Source of the DNA: Rhodobacter capsulatus
Lineage (GTDB): Bacteria > Pseudomonadota > Alphaproteobacteria > Rhodobacterales > Rhodobacteraceae
Length of the DNA stretch: 64,000 nucleotides
Direction of reading: 5' to 3'
Assembly: GCF_003254295.1 (NCBI RefSeq)
Contig: NZ_QKZO01000001.1
Span: 186,001-250,000 of the forward strand
In this document: piece after piece, positions 49,217 through 58,470 of the stretch
Position numbering within the stretch: the stretch's first letter is position 1
Layout of the letters: the number at the start of each line of letters is the position of its first letter
Position numbers and translations under genes: made by a program
Notes under the pieces: model-generated
What the model was told of the DNA's origin: nothing
Seen by the model: only the letters and a program-made list of their open reading frames with translations
The model's database searches: none

Positions 49217-51404
49217 AGCGTCCCTCGGCTTTCAGGCTGGCGGGCGTCTGCCCGATGGTGGACAGGATCTCGGCCAGCGCCGCGCGCACCGCCCCGGCCA
49301 TGTCGCGCCCGCCGCAGACCATGATCTGCGCCCCCGCGCCGATCAGCCGCGCCAGTTCGGACGCGTCGGCGCGCAGCGCGTCCTGCACATAGGTCTTCGG
49401 CCCGTGACGGGAAAAGGCGGTGGTGAGGCGCGTCAGCTGCCCCGCGGCCTGCCAGTCGCGCAGCTCGGCCTCATAAAGCAGGTCGCTTTGCGGCGCGCGG
49501 GCGCCGAAATAAAGCTGCATCGGCTGGTGGCGGCGATTGGCACGGATGAAGCCCGCCAGCGGCGCGACACCGGTGCCCGCGCCGATCAGGATCACCGGCT
49601 TGCGGCCCTTTTGCGGCCGGAAACCGGGGTTGCGGCGGCCAAAGCCCGCGATCGTCGCGCCGGGGGCCAGATCGGTCAGCTGCCCCGAACAAAGCCCGCC
49701 CGGATGCCGACGCACGCAGATCTCCAGAAATCCGTCCTGCGCCGATGAGGCGAGCGAATAGAACCGCGGCAGGTCCGAGCCCCGGGGCAGGATGCCGATC
49801 AGATCGCCCGCCTCGAAGCGCGCAAGCCCCTGCCCGGTCAGCCGTTGCCAAAGCGTCGGGCGCGGCAGGGCAAAGCGCAGGATCGAGGTCGGCGCCTGCA
49901 CCTCGGCGCCATGATCGCGCCGCGAGATCAGCGTGAGGGTGCTGGTCTTCGGCCGTTCGGGCAGATGCGTCAGATCAAGCGGCAGCGACAGGACGGCGCC
50001 CAGATCGCGGCTCCAGCGGGCGAAATCCTGCGCCGATTGCCGGTCGACGGTGGCCATCGGCAGCAGGTCCGTCCAGCCGATCCGCGCCGCCACCGCGCGC
50101 AGGCTTTCGGCAAAGCCGCAGAACTGCGGGAAGGAGCGGTCGCCAAAGCCAAGGATTGCCAGCGGCGCAGTCGGGGCGGATGTCAGCGCCGCGATGCGGT
50201 CCAGCACGCCCTTGGCGGCGGTCGGCGCTTCGCCCTCGCCATAGGTGGCGGCCAGGATCAGGAAGCGGCGGGCCTGGGGGTAGCGGGCGGGGTCGAATGT
50301 GGCCAGCGGCGCGGTGTGAACCTTTTGCCCGGCTGCGGTCAGGCCATTGTGAAGCGTCCGGGCAAAGCCCCAGGTCGTGCCGCCCTCGGAGGCCACGAGC
50401 ACCACGGTTTCGGCCAGCTGGGCGCGGGCATTGCGGCGGATACGACGGGTCGCGCGCAGACCGGCCCACCAGTGTTGCGCCCCGCTCAGCGCCAGCGCGG
50501 GCACCGACAGGGACATCAGCCCCAACAGCAGACCCAGCACCGAGGCCCCCTGCCCCGTATGCAGCATCACCATGATTTCCGTGGCTTTTTCGAAAAACCC
50601 GGGGGTGGCCGAGGACAGCATCGCCCCGGTTCCCGGATCGATCAGCGCCACGCCCCCCTCGGTCACCAGCTTGAACGTGTCGGTCGGATCGTCGGGCGAG
50701 GGCAGCGAGAGTTCCCTCAGCGCATGGGCAGGGGTATTGGCCAGCGCCGGGATCTGGTCATAGGCGAGCCGCGGCAGGTTCGCCGCAGCCAGCGCGGGCG
50801 CGGGTTCCGCCGCACCATCGGGCAAAAGCGAGAACATCGACGCGGTCATCCAGAGCGCGGTGACCGAGGACAGGATCAGCCCGCCCACGGCAAAGCGCGC
50901 CAGTTCGACATGCAGCCGCCCGGCAAAGGGGCCGCGGCTGCGGCCAAACCAGCGGTTCCAGCCGCCCATCCGCCGCGCCACGAGCCACAGGCCCGAGATC
51001 GCCAGCGCCAGCATCAGCGCCGCGCCCGCCGCCGCGACCAGCCGCCCGGTGTCCCCGGCGAACAGTTCGCGGTGCAGATCGGTCAGGACCCGCGATCCCG
51101 GCAGCGGATCGGGGCTGCCAAGATCGGCGCCGGTCGCGGGGTCGATCACCGCCGCGCCGGGCCTGCCGCCCTCGAACCACCAGGCCACCACGCGCCCCGA
51201 AGGCGCGCGGCGGATCTGTTCCAGACCGGGATGGGCCGAGGCCACCCGTGCCGCCAGATCGGCGACCGTCAGCGTGCTTGCGGCCTGCGGCACGGCAAGC
51301 CGTTCCAGCGCCGGGTAAAGCGACAGCGCAGCCCCAGAAAGCGCCAGAACGAAAACCAGAAGCGCCGCCAGAAGGCCCGGCCAACGGTGCAGATGTCGCA
51401 GCAC
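49197..51404 (-). CDS. PepSY-membrane / flavodoxin / FNR fusion reductase
   Basis: 735 residues. N-terminal half: PepSY_TM-type membrane region with segments near residues 9-33 (LLAALLVFVLALSGAALSLY), 123-143, 170-195 and 290-315, and periplasmic PepSY loops (LADLAARVASAHPGLEQIRR). C-terminal half: flavodoxin-like domain from about 350 (VVLVASEGGTTWGFARTL) and an NADPH-flavin reductase domain with RFYSLASS (FAD), GAGTGVAPLAGFIRANRR and YFGARAP. It resembles sulfite-reductase-flavoprotein fused to a membrane module and should carry electrons from NADPH across the membrane. Overlaps apbE. Confidence 0.88.
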   Translation of the reverse strand: MLRHLHRWPGLLAALLVFVLALSGAALSLYPALERLAVPQAASTLTVADLAARVASAHPGLEQIRRAPSGRVVAWWFEGGRPGAAVIDPATGADLGSPDPLPGSRVLTDLHRELFAGDTGRLVAAAGAALMLALAISGLWLVARRMGGWNRWFGRSRGPFAGRLHVELARFAVGGLILSSVTALWMTASMFSLLPDGAAEPAPALAAANLPRLAYDQIPALANTPAHALRELSLPSPDDPTDTFKLVTEGGVALIDPGTGAMLSSATPGFFEKATEIMVMLHTGQGASVLGLLLGLMSLSVPALALSGAQHWWAGLRATRRIRRNARAQLAETVVLVASEGGTTWGFARTLHNGLTAAGQKVHTAPLATFDPARYPQARRFLILAATYGEGEAPTAAKGVLDRIAALTSAPTAPLAILGFGDRSFPQFCGFAESLRAVAARIGWTDLLPMATVDRQSAQDFARWSRDLGAVLSLPLDLTHLPERPKTSTLTLISRRDHGAEVQAPTSILRFALPRPTLWQRLTGQGLARFEAGDLIGILPRGSDLPRFYSLASSAQDGFLEICVRRHPGGLCSGQLTDLAPGATIAGFGRRNPGFRPQKGRKPVILIGAGTGVAPLAGFIRANRRHQPMQLYFGARAPQSDLLYEAELRDWQAAGQLTRLTTAFSRHGPKTYVQDALRADASELARLIGAGAQIMVCGGRDMAGAVRAALAEILSTIGQTPASLKAEGRYAEDVY

Positions 51405-51428
51405 GGGAATGCCTCCTATTTCAGGGGT

Positions 51429-51896
51429 TTACTTGGAAACGGTCAGGCTCTGGACGAAGTATTTCCCCGCCACCGGCTTGCCCAGATTGTCCGAGGTGAG
51501 CGGGATGGTGACATCGTCGCGCACGTCCGACATCTTCTCGACCGAACTGTCGACATGCAGGACATAACCCTGATCAAACAGCGTGTCGGCCAGATCGAGG
51601 GTGATCGTCAGTTCCCGACCCGCCCCCACCGAGGCCCCGGTGATGCCATCGACCTGCGCGGTATTGCCGCCGGTCGCGGCATACCAGCCGCCCAGGTGGC
51701 TGTAATATTTCGCCTTGCCGCCCGCCATCCACAGGCTGCCGACATAGCCGCCACTCGCATCGGTGACGTAATAGGCGAGATAGGCGCCATCGCCGCCGTA
51801 GGCGCTCATCTGCGTGGTGAAGGTGACCGGGGTGGCCAAGGCCATCCCCGGAACAAGCGCGGTCGAAAGCGCCAGAGCGGTGTGAAACGGTTTCAT
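51429..51896 (-). CDS. DUF2271 periplasmic protein with flavinylation-like motif
   Basis: 155 residues with a signal peptide ending near ALATPV, so exported. Matches DUF2271 (TFTTQMSAYGGDGAYLAYYV, GSLWMAGGKAKYYSHLGGWY). Residues 83-89 read DGITGAS, the form of the FMN_bind attachment motif in which ApbE links FMN to the Thr (Thr86 here). Lies 24 bases upstream of the reductase on the same strand. Probably the flavin-bearing electron acceptor of the system; attachment is predicted, not shown. Confidence 0.83.
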   Translation of the reverse strand: MKPFHTALALSTALVPGMALATPVTFTTQMSAYGGDGAYLAYYVTDASGGYVGSLWMAGGKAKYYSHLGGWYAATGGNTAQVDGITGASVGAGRELTITLDLADTLFDQGYVLHVDSSVEKMSDVRDDVTIPLTSDNLGKPVAGKYFVQSLTVSK

Positions 51897-51906
51897 CGCG
51901 GCCCCC

Positions 51907-52284
51907 TCAGTTCGTTTGCACTTGCGGTTTCGAGCCCGGCGCGAAAAGGCCGTTCGCGGGCGGGGCGACGGTGCCAGCCGCCGCCGGGGCGGCGCCGCAG
52001 CCGGTCGCGCCGGGCGGGCAGTTGCGGCCGCGACGATCATCATCGTCATCGTCGTGATGGCCGTGGTGGCCGTGATGGCCGAACCAGCCGAAAAAGCCGT
52101 CATCGTCGTCATCATCGTGGTCATTTCCGGCCAGCTGCACGGGCTGCGCGGGGGCGATCTGCGCCGCATCGGCCGGGACGGTGCCCGCGAAACGCGGCGC
52201 GTCGATCGGCGCGGCCGAAAGCGCGCCAACCACGGTCGAGGACAAAAGCACCGCAAGGGCGATCAGGGGAAGAGAGGATTTCAT
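51907..52284 (-). CDS. exported His/Asp-rich protein
   Basis: 125 residues. Signal peptide to about residue 24 (VVGALSAAP), then a low-complexity core with DHDDDDDDGFFGWFGHHGHH and a second acidic run, flanked by Pro/Ala segments and a Cys pair (NCPPGATGCG). The Asp and His clusters look made for metal binding. Ten bases upstream of the DUF2271 gene, so co-transcribed with the redox genes. No family recognised. Confidence 0.75.
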   Translation of the reverse strand: MKSSLPLIALAVLLSSTVVGALSAAPIDAPRFAGTVPADAAQIAPAQPVQLAGNDHDDDDDDGFFGWFGHHGHHGHHDDDDDDRRGRNCPPGATGCGAAPAAAGTVAPPANGLFAPGSKPQVQTN

Positions 52285-52419
52285 CTGCGATTTCCTTTGG
52301 TTGCATGAGACATGAGAGCACCCTGCCCGGACCGTGGGTCCGGGGAAGATGCTGTGTCGGGAAGGGTGGGCGACGGCTCCGACCAAGGAAAAACCGCCGC
52401 CCTGCCGGGCGGGCCCGGA

Positions 52420-52770
52420 TCAGTCGTCGTGATGGGAGGAACGATCCTTGTCGTCGTGGTCATCGCCGCGGCGGCGGTGATGGTCATCATCATCGTCGTC
52501 GCCGCGGCGCAGGATCTGCAGCGAGCCGGGGTCCAGCCGCATCCGCACCCGCGCCCCGGTGCCGTCCCGCGCATCGACTTCGTAACAGCCGTCGTCGATC
52601 TTGATGCGCCGCACCGTCAGGCCCTGCTGTTCCACCAGCGCCCGCACCGCCTCGCGCGGTTGCCAGTCGGCCATCGGCACGGTGCAGTCATTGTCATGCG
52701 CGGCGGCGGCGGGGGCCTGCGCCAGCACCGCCAAGGCGGCGAAAGCGGACAGGAAGCGGAAAGCGGTCAT
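52420..52770 (-). CDS. small exported PepSY-domain protein with acidic His-rich tail
   Basis: 116 residues from ATG 52770 (GGAGGA six bases upstream). Signal peptide ending AAAAHDND, a PepSY fold (REAVRALVEQQGLTVRRIKI, DGCYEVDARDGTGARVRMRL) with two cysteines, and a C-terminal Asp/His/Arg tail (RRGDDDDDDHHRRRGDDHDD). First gene of the minus-strand redox operon, facing the two-component genes. PepSY proteins of this kind often accompany OmpR-type systems that sense periplasmic conditions. A 135-base gap separates it from the next gene. Confidence 0.8.
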   Translation of the reverse strand: MTAFRFLSAFAALAVLAQAPAAAAHDNDCTVPMADWQPREAVRALVEQQGLTVRRIKIDDGCYEVDARDGTGARVRMRLDPGSLQILRRGDDDDDDHHRRRGDDHDDKDRSSHHDD

Positions 52771-52808
52771 CGGGTCCTCCAATCAGGATGAGGCCCTTCT
52801 GACCTCCG

Positions 52809-52863
52809 AAACTGACGACAAGCTGAAGCATTCGAAAAACCTGCTTCAGCTTCCCGTCAGCTT
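52809..52863. promoter_or_regulatory. mirror-image response-regulator box between pepSY and the two-component genes
   Basis: Plus strand: TCAGCTT at 52846-52852 and TCAGCTT at 52857-52863, offset 11 bases. Minus strand: TCAGCTT at 52826-52820 and TCAGTTT at 52815-52809, also offset 11. Together they make a 19-base inverted repeat (52812-52830 and 52842-52860, 17 of 19 positions paired) around an 11-base centre. The 11-base phasing fits OmpR/PhoB-type dimer binding, one box per divergent operon. Confidence 0.7.
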
Positions 52864-52901
52864 GGCACAGGATAGGGCAAGGGTGAACAAGGAGCCCCGC
52901 C

Positions 52902-53561
52902 ATGCGTATCCTCATCGTGGAAGACGACGCCGTTCTGGGGGCCGCGGTGCGCGATCAGGTGGCGGCCGACGGCCATTCGGTCGATTGGGCGATGCGGCTT
53001 GATCAGGCCGCGGATGCGCTGGCGGTGGCGGCCTATGATCTGATCCTGCTGGATCTGATGCTGCCCGACGGCCGCGGCATCCCGTTTCTGAAAACCCTGC
53101 GCACGCAGGGGGTTGCGACGCCGGTGATCATCCTGACCGCGCTGGATCAGGTCTCGGACCGGATCGAGGGGCTGAATGCCGGGGCGGATGATTATCTGGT
53201 CAAGCCCTTCGATCTGGCAGAGCTGACGGCGCGGATCGGTTCGGTGGCGCGGCGCTATGCGGGCAATCCCAATCCGGTGCTGAAGCTGGGCGAGCTGGAA
53301 ATCGACCTTGCCGCGCGCGATCTGCGCCGGGCGGGCAAGGCCGTCGCGCTGACGGCGCGGGAATGGGCGCTCTTCGAGCTGCTTCTGTCCCGCCCCGGGC
53401 AGATCTTTCCCAAACGCGATCTGGAAGACCGGCTTTATTCTTTCGATGACGAGATCGGCTCGAACACTTTGGAAGTGCATGTCTCGCGGCTGCGCAAGAA
53501 ACTGGGCGCGCGCGTGATCGAGACCGAACGCGGCCTTGGCTACCGGCTGGTGCGCGGATGA
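52902..53561 (+). CDS. OmpR-family response regulator
   Basis: 219 residues. Receiver domain 1-115 with phospho-acceptor Asp in LILLDLMLPDGRG, acidic pair VEDDAVLG, and Lys in YLVKPFDLAEL; C-terminal winged helix 125-219 with ALTAREWALFELLLSRPGQI and VSRLRKKLGARVIETERGLG. Transcription activator/repressor of the PhoB/QseB type. Overlaps the kinase gene (ATGA). Likely controls both itself and the divergent PepSY/flavin operon through the mirrored boxes upstream. Confidence 0.94.
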   Translation: MRILIVEDDAVLGAAVRDQVAADGHSVDWAMRLDQAADALAVAAYDLILLDLMLPDGRGIPFLKTLRTQGVATPVIILTALDQVSDRIEGLNAGADDYLVKPFDLAELTARIGSVARRYAGNPNPVLKLGELEIDLAARDLRRAGKAVALTAREWALFELLLSRPGQIFPKRDLEDRLYSFDDEIGSNTLEVHVSRLRKKLGARVIETERGLGYRLVRG

Positions 53562-54895
53562 AACGCCGGTCGCTGCAATCGCGTCTGGCCATTGCGGTCG
53601 GGCTTCTGGTCACCGTGCTGTGGATCGCGGCGGCCAGTGTCACCGCCTGGCGGCAAAGGCTGCAGATGGATGCGATGTTCGATGCCTCGCTGCAGGAAAC
53701 CGCGCATCGGGTCTTGCCGCTGGTGGTTTCCGACATCCTGAGCCGCGGCGATCTGGTGACGGGCACGCAAAGGGTGCCCGCGGTGCGGCCGCATGACGAC
53801 AGCTTCAGCTACATCGTGCGCGACGACAAGGGCGCGATCCTGCTGATCTCGCATGGGGCCGATCCGGGGCTGTTTCCGGCCTGGGACGGGATCGGCTTTC
53901 GCACCACGCAGGCGCTGCGGCTTTACAATGACGCGGCGCTGCAGGGCACGGTGCGGATCTCGGTGGCCGAGCCGATGGCGCATCGCAAGCGCATGGCTTT
54001 CGAGGTGCGGATGGGGCTTCTGGCGCCGATCGCGCTGGTGCTGCCCTTGACGCTCGCCGGGATTGCCGGGCTGATCCGCTACGGTTTCGCGCCGCTGCGG
54101 CAGTTCCGGCTGCGGCTTGCCCGGCGCGGGGCGGCCGATCTGACGCCGGTGGACGCGACCGACCTGCCCGCCGAGGTGCAGCCGCTGGCCGAGACGCTGA
54201 ACGCGCTTCTGACCCGGCTGGACGACGCCTTTCAGGCCGAACGCAGTTTCGCCGCCAATGCCGCGCATGAGCTGCGCACGCCGCTGGCCGGGGCGATCGC
54301 GCAGGCGCAACGGCTGCGCGCCGAGACCACCGACCCGGCGGTGATCGCGCGGGCCAGCGACATCGAAACCGTGCTGAAGCGGCTGACCCGGCTCTCCGAG
54401 GGGCTGATGAGCCTTGCCCGGGCCGAGGGCGGGCGGCTGCGGCGCGAGGCGGTGCAGGATCTGCGCCCGGTGGTGCGGATCGTCACCGAGGATGCGATGC
54501 GGCTGGCGGGCGGCGCCAAGGTCACGCTCGATCTGCCCGAGACGCCGGTTCTGTCCGATCTCGACCCCGATCTGTTCGGCATTCTGGTGCGCAATCTGGT
54601 GTCGAACGCGCTGCGCCATGGCGCCGCGGGGGCCGAGGTGCGGTTGCGGCTGGAACCGGGGCTTTTGCGGGTCGAGAACGACTGCGATCCGGTCGCGCCC
54701 GAGGATCTGGCGCGGATCGGGGCGCGGTTCGAACGCGCCCCGGGCGCCGGGCGCGGCGGCGCGGGGCTTGGTCTTGCCATCGTGCAGACGATCCTGACCC
54801 GCGCCGGGGGCGAGCTGCGCCTGACCTCGCCCCTGCCCGGTCAGAGCCGCGGCTTTGCCGCCGAAGCCCGGTTCGCCCTCCGCCAGCAGATGTGA
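53558..54895 (+). CDS. sensor histidine kinase
   Basis: 445 residues. First membrane segment about 9-30 (AIAVGLLVTVLWIAAASVTA), periplasmic sensor about 30-150, second segment about 155-175 (LLAPIALVLPLTLAGIAGL), HAMP-like linker, phospho-acceptor His in FAANAAHELRTPLAGAI near 240, and an ATPase domain with NLVSNALRHGA and GAGLGLAIVQTI. QseC-like architecture. The signal is unknown, but the context points to metal or redox conditions in the periplasm. Confidence 0.93.
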   Translation: MKRRSLQSRLAIAVGLLVTVLWIAAASVTAWRQRLQMDAMFDASLQETAHRVLPLVVSDILSRGDLVTGTQRVPAVRPHDDSFSYIVRDDKGAILLISHGADPGLFPAWDGIGFRTTQALRLYNDAALQGTVRISVAEPMAHRKRMAFEVRMGLLAPIALVLPLTLAGIAGLIRYGFAPLRQFRLRLARRGAADLTPVDATDLPAEVQPLAETLNALLTRLDDAFQAERSFAANAAHELRTPLAGAIAQAQRLRAETTDPAVIARASDIETVLKRLTRLSEGLMSLARAEGGRLRREAVQDLRPVVRIVTEDAMRLAGGAKVTLDLPETPVLSDLDPDLFGILVRNLVSNALRHGAAGAEVRLRLEPGLLRVENDCDPVAPEDLARIGARFERAPGAGRGGAGLGLAIVQTILTRAGGELRLTSPLPGQSRGFAAEARFALRQQM

Positions 54896-54896
54896 A

Positions 54897-54924
54897 AAAG
54901 CCCCGGTGCTGCGCCCGGGGCTTT
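54897..54924. terminator. bidirectional terminator
   Basis: AAAGCCCCGG and CCGGGGCTTT form a ten-base-pair stem between two convergent genes, with A and T runs on the outer sides. Confidence 0.85.
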
Positions 54925-54943
54925 CGGGGATTTCCGGGCGGGA

Positions 54944-55819
54944 TCAGCCCTTGAGATCCAGGAAGAACTGATAGGCTTCCTTGGCCGTGTAGTTTTCATG
55001 CACGACCTTCGCCACCGCCTGGATCATCGCCACCGGGGCTTCCGACTGGAAGATGTTGCGCCCCATGTCGACGCCCGCCGCGCCCTGATCGATGGCTTTA
55101 TAAGCCATGTCGAGCGCCTCAAGCTCCGGCAGTTTCTTGCCGCCTGCGATCACCAGCGGCACCGGGCAGCCCGCCGCAACCTTCTCGAAGCCCTCTTCGA
55201 CGAAATAGGTCTTCACGTAATGCGCGCCCAGTTCCGCCGCGATCCGCGTCGCCAGACCGAAATAGCGGGCGTCGCGGGCCATGTCCTTGCCGACCCCGGT
55301 CACGGCCAGCGTCGGGATGCCGTAACGGGTGCCGGTGTCGATCAGCTTCAAGACGTTGGTGATCGATTTGTGCTCGTATTCCGAGCCGATATAGACCTGC
55401 GCCGCCATCGCGCAGGCACCGAGACGGATCGCATCCTCGATCTCGACCGCGACGGTTTCATTCGACAGTTCCGTCAGGATCGAATTGCCACCCGAACAGC
55501 GCAGCGCGACGGGCTTGGTGTTCGTCGGCGGCACGGTCGAGCGCAGCGCGCCCCGCGTGCACATCAGCACGTCGGCATGATCGGCGAGCGGCAGGATGTT
55601 CAGATCCATCCGCTCGAGCCCGGTGGCCGGGCCCTGGAAATAGCCGTGGTCAAAGGCCAGCATCACCGTGCGGCCGGTCTTCGGGTTGAAGATGCGGCTC
55701 AGGCGATTCTTCATCCCCCAGTCGTAATGGGCCGCGCCCTTGAGGAAGAAGCCCTGCAGATCGGCCGGTCGGTCGAGCCCGAAATCCTTGCCTTCCTTGA
55801 TGTCGTCGAGATCGGCCAT
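54944..55819 (-). CDS. lsrF: LsrF/DhnA-type class I aldolase family protein
   Basis: 291 residues from ATG 55819 (AAAGGAACG upstream). Closest to 3-hydroxy-5-phosphonooxypentane-2,4-dione thiolase (LsrF), which breaks down phosphorylated AI-2, within the DhnA aldolase family: [55 protein letters not shown] with the Schiff-base Lys, and [19 protein letters not shown]. No other lsr gene is next to it. The LsrF role is known for the family in enteric bacteria; here it is inferred. Confidence 0.8.
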   Translation of the reverse strand: MADLDDIKEGKDFGLDRPADLQGFFLKGAAHYDWGMKNRLSRIFNPKTGRTVMLAFDHGYFQGPATGLERMDLNILPLADHADVLMCTRGALRSTVPPTNTKPVALRCSGGNSILTELSNETVAVEIEDAIRLGACAMAAQVYIGSEYEHKSITNVLKLIDTGTRYGIPTLAVTGVGKDMARDARYFGLATRIAAELGAHYVKTYFVEEGFEKVAAGCPVPLVIAGGKKLPELEALDMAYKAIDQGAAGVDMGRNIFQSEAPVAMIQAVAKVVHENYTAKEAYQFFLDLKG

Positions 55820-56065
55820 GGTCGTTCCTTTCAGTTCAGGCCGGAGCCGGACCCCGGTCCCGGAGGGGGCAGACGGGGTCCGCCCCCCGCCCGCGATCGG
55901 CGGCAAGATACCGTGCCCTCTGCGAATGTCCCAGCGAAGCCGTGGCCCCGCAGCCGACATATTGCCGCATCCGCAAGCCTTTGGCGCCGTTTTCAGGGGC
56001 GCTGTTTACGCAATGTTTCCGCTTCTGCCCTAGGGTCGGGGCGTCTTGGAAGGGAACAGGAACCG

Positions 56066-58354
56066 ATGAAACACCCGTTGAAATCCGTCTCGGGCAAGCT
56101 TGGTCTCGCGGCAGGCCTTGCAATTTCGCTGATCGTTCTGGGCTATACGGCCTATAGCGGCTGGAAAACCTCGGCCCGGGTCGAGGCGCAGGTGATGGAG
56201 ACGGCGACCGGCAAGGCCAGATTCGCCGCCGGCGAAGTGGCCCGGCAGATGACCGAGGCCGTCGCCACCGCCGAAGCGCTCAATGGCATGATCACCGGCT
56301 ACCTGCAAAACGGCAAGGCCGAGACCTCCGAGATCATCGCGATGCTTGAAAACGTCCCGATGCGCTACGACAACCTGTTTTCCTCCTGGATGTCGGCGAT
56401 CCCCGGCGGGCCGACCGACAGTTTCCTGACCGGCGCCGAGGGGCGCAATGCGGCGGGCGAGTTCTCGCCCTACTGGACCAAGGACGGCAAGGGCGGGCTG
56501 ACCTTCCAGACCTTCCCGATCGATCCGAAGGAAATGTGGTTCGACGTGCCGACGAAAACCGGCAAGAGCCTGACGACAGAGCCCTATCTGACCCAGCAGG
56601 GCTATGTCGTCACCTCGATCTCGGTGCCGGTGCAGATCGACGGCAAGATGGTCGGGCTGGTCGGCGTCGACATCACGCTGGACGAGATGTCGAAGATGAT
56701 GGGGGCGATGGAGACCTTCGAGGGCGGGCGGATGATGCTGGTCGATGCGGCCGGCAAATGGATCGCCAACCCCGACGCGGCGCTGTTCACCAAACCCTAT
56801 GAAGGGAACGGCGCCGATCAGGTCAAGGCCGCGCTGGCCGATGGCCAGCCGCGGGTGATCGAGGGCTTTGCGGATGGCACGCGCCGACTGGTTTATCCTT
56901 TCTCCGCCAAGGGGATGAATGTCACCTGGGCGACCATCCTCGACGTTCCGGGGGCGGTCTTCACCACCCCGGTTCACCATGAGGTGCTCTCGAGCACGCT
57001 GAGCGGGCTGGCGATTCTGGTGATGACGCTGGGGGTGATCTATCTGGCGGCCTCGGCGCTGGTGCAGCGCCCGCTGGCGCGGATGCTGGCGGCGGTGAAC
57101 GGGCTGGCGGCGGGGGTCTATGACACCCCGGTTGCGGGCACCGAACGGCACGACGAGATCGGCGCCATGGCCGCCTCGGTCGAGACGCTGCGCCATGTCC
57201 TGGCCGACCGCAAGCGACTTGAGGCCGAGCAGGACCGGCTGCGCGCCGAAGCCGAGACGCAGCGCCTGCAACGCGAGGCCGAAGCGGCACGGATGCGCGA
57301 CGAGCGCGAGGCAGGCCGTCTGGCCGAGGTCGAACGCGACCGCCGCGAGGCCGCCGCGCTCGAAGAGGCCCGCCGCGCCGAGGAAGCGCAGCGCGCGGCC
57401 CATGCGAGCGAGCAATCGCAGGTGGTCGACAGCCTGGCCTCGGGCCTGCGCGATCTGGCGCGGGGCGATCTGTCGGTGGCGATTTCGACCCGCTTCCCGC
57501 CCGCCTATGAACAGCTGCGGATCGATTTCAACGAAACCGTGGCGCGGCTGTCGGAGGTGATGGGATCGATCGATGCCGCGACGCGTTCGATCACCGGCGG
57601 CGTCGCCGAGATCACCAGCGCGACCACCGATCTGTCGCGGCAGGCCGAAACCGCGGCGGCGACGCTGGAGGAAACCGCGGCGGCGCTGAACGAGCTGACC
57701 GCCTCGGTGCAATCGGCGGCGCAAAGCGCGCGGCAGGTCGACACCATCGTGCGCGGCGCCACGGAAAAGGCGCGGACCACGACCGAGGTGGTCGAGGAAA
57801 CCGTGACCGCCATGGGCGCGATCCAGACCTCGTCGGAACAGATCTCGCGGATCATCACCGTGATCGACGACATCGCCTTCCAGACCAACCTGCTGGCGCT
57901 GAACGCCGGCGTCGAGGCCGCCCGGGCGGGCGAGGCGGGCCGCGGCTTCGCCGTCGTCGCCTCGGAGGTGCGGGCGCTGGCGCAACGCGCCTCGGAAGCC
58001 GCGCGGGAAATCGGCGCGCTGATTTCCAGCTCGGGCGATCAGGTGACGACCGGGGTCGCCCTTGTCGGCCGCGCCGGAGAGGCGCTGCAGGTCATCGTCG
58101 AGGCGATCGAGACGATTGCCGGCCATGTCGGCGAGATCGCGGCTTCGGCGGATGAACAGGCCTCGGGCATCGGCGAGATCAATTCGGCGATGAACCAGCT
58201 CGACCGCACGCAGCAGCACAATGCCGCCGCCTACGAGGAAACCGCCGCCGCCTGCATGACGCTGAGCGGGCAGACCCGCGGCCTTGAGGAAATGGTCAGC
58301 CAGTTCCGCATCGGCAGCGCGCCGTCCGACGCGCAGGACAGCGCCGCCGCCTGA
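56066..58354 (+). CDS. methyl-accepting chemotaxis protein
   Basis: 762 residues. First membrane segment about 10-30 ([20 protein letters not shown]), a double-Cache-type periplasmic sensor to about 300 ([35 protein letters not shown]), second segment about 310-335, HAMP, a charged coiled coil with many Arg/Glu/Ala, and the signalling domain with the hairpin tip [20 protein letters not shown]. Cache sensors bind small organic acids, amino acids or amines. It is a free-standing gene; the ligand is unknown. Confidence 0.93.
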   Translation: MKHPLKSVSGKLGLAAGLAISLIVLGYTAYSGWKTSARVEAQVMETATGKARFAAGEVARQMTEAVATAEALNGMITGYLQNGKAETSEIIAMLENVPMRYDNLFSSWMSAIPGGPTDSFLTGAEGRNAAGEFSPYWTKDGKGGLTFQTFPIDPKEMWFDVPTKTGKSLTTEPYLTQQGYVVTSISVPVQIDGKMVGLVGVDITLDEMSKMMGAMETFEGGRMMLVDAAGKWIANPDAALFTKPYEGNGADQVKAALADGQPRVIEGFADGTRRLVYPFSAKGMNVTWATILDVPGAVFTTPVHHEVLSSTLSGLAILVMTLGVIYLAASALVQRPLARMLAAVNGLAAGVYDTPVAGTERHDEIGAMAASVETLRHVLADRKRLEAEQDRLRAEAETQRLQREAEAARMRDEREAGRLAEVERDRREAAALEEARRAEEAQRAAHASEQSQVVDSLASGLRDLARGDLSVAISTRFPPAYEQLRIDFNETVARLSEVMGSIDAATRSITGGVAEITSATTDLSRQAETAAATLEETAAALNELTASVQSAAQSARQVDTIVRGATEKARTTTEVVEETVTAMGAIQTSSEQISRIITVIDDIAFQTNLLALNAGVEAARAGEAGRGFAVVASEVRALAQRASEAAREIGALISSSGDQVTTGVALVGRAGEALQVIVEAIETIAGHVGEIAASADEQASGIGEINSAMNQLDRTQQHNAAAYEETAAACMTLSGQTRGLEEMVSQFRIGSAPSDAQDSAAA

Positions 58355-58383
58355 GCCCCCCGCCCTGACCGGGCGGCCCTCCT

Positions 58384-58426
58384 CCTGCGGCGGCGCCCTC
58401 CGGTCGGACGCTCTGCCGCAGGTTTC
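58384..58426 (+). terminator. possible terminator after the chemoreceptor
   Basis: CCTGCGGC and GCCGCAGG pair around a 23-base loop, followed by TTTC; a smaller hairpin CCGCCC/GGGCGG precedes it at 58360-58376. Confidence 0.35.
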
Positions 58427-58470
58427 ACGTCGCCTCTGGCGTCCGCGGCGCGGGCGTGGTTGAACATCCC

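Noticed and set aside
45965-49324. 1119-codon plus-strand open frame
   Set aside because: Antisense of the PAS-GGDEF-EAL and apbE genes; no protein-like composition.
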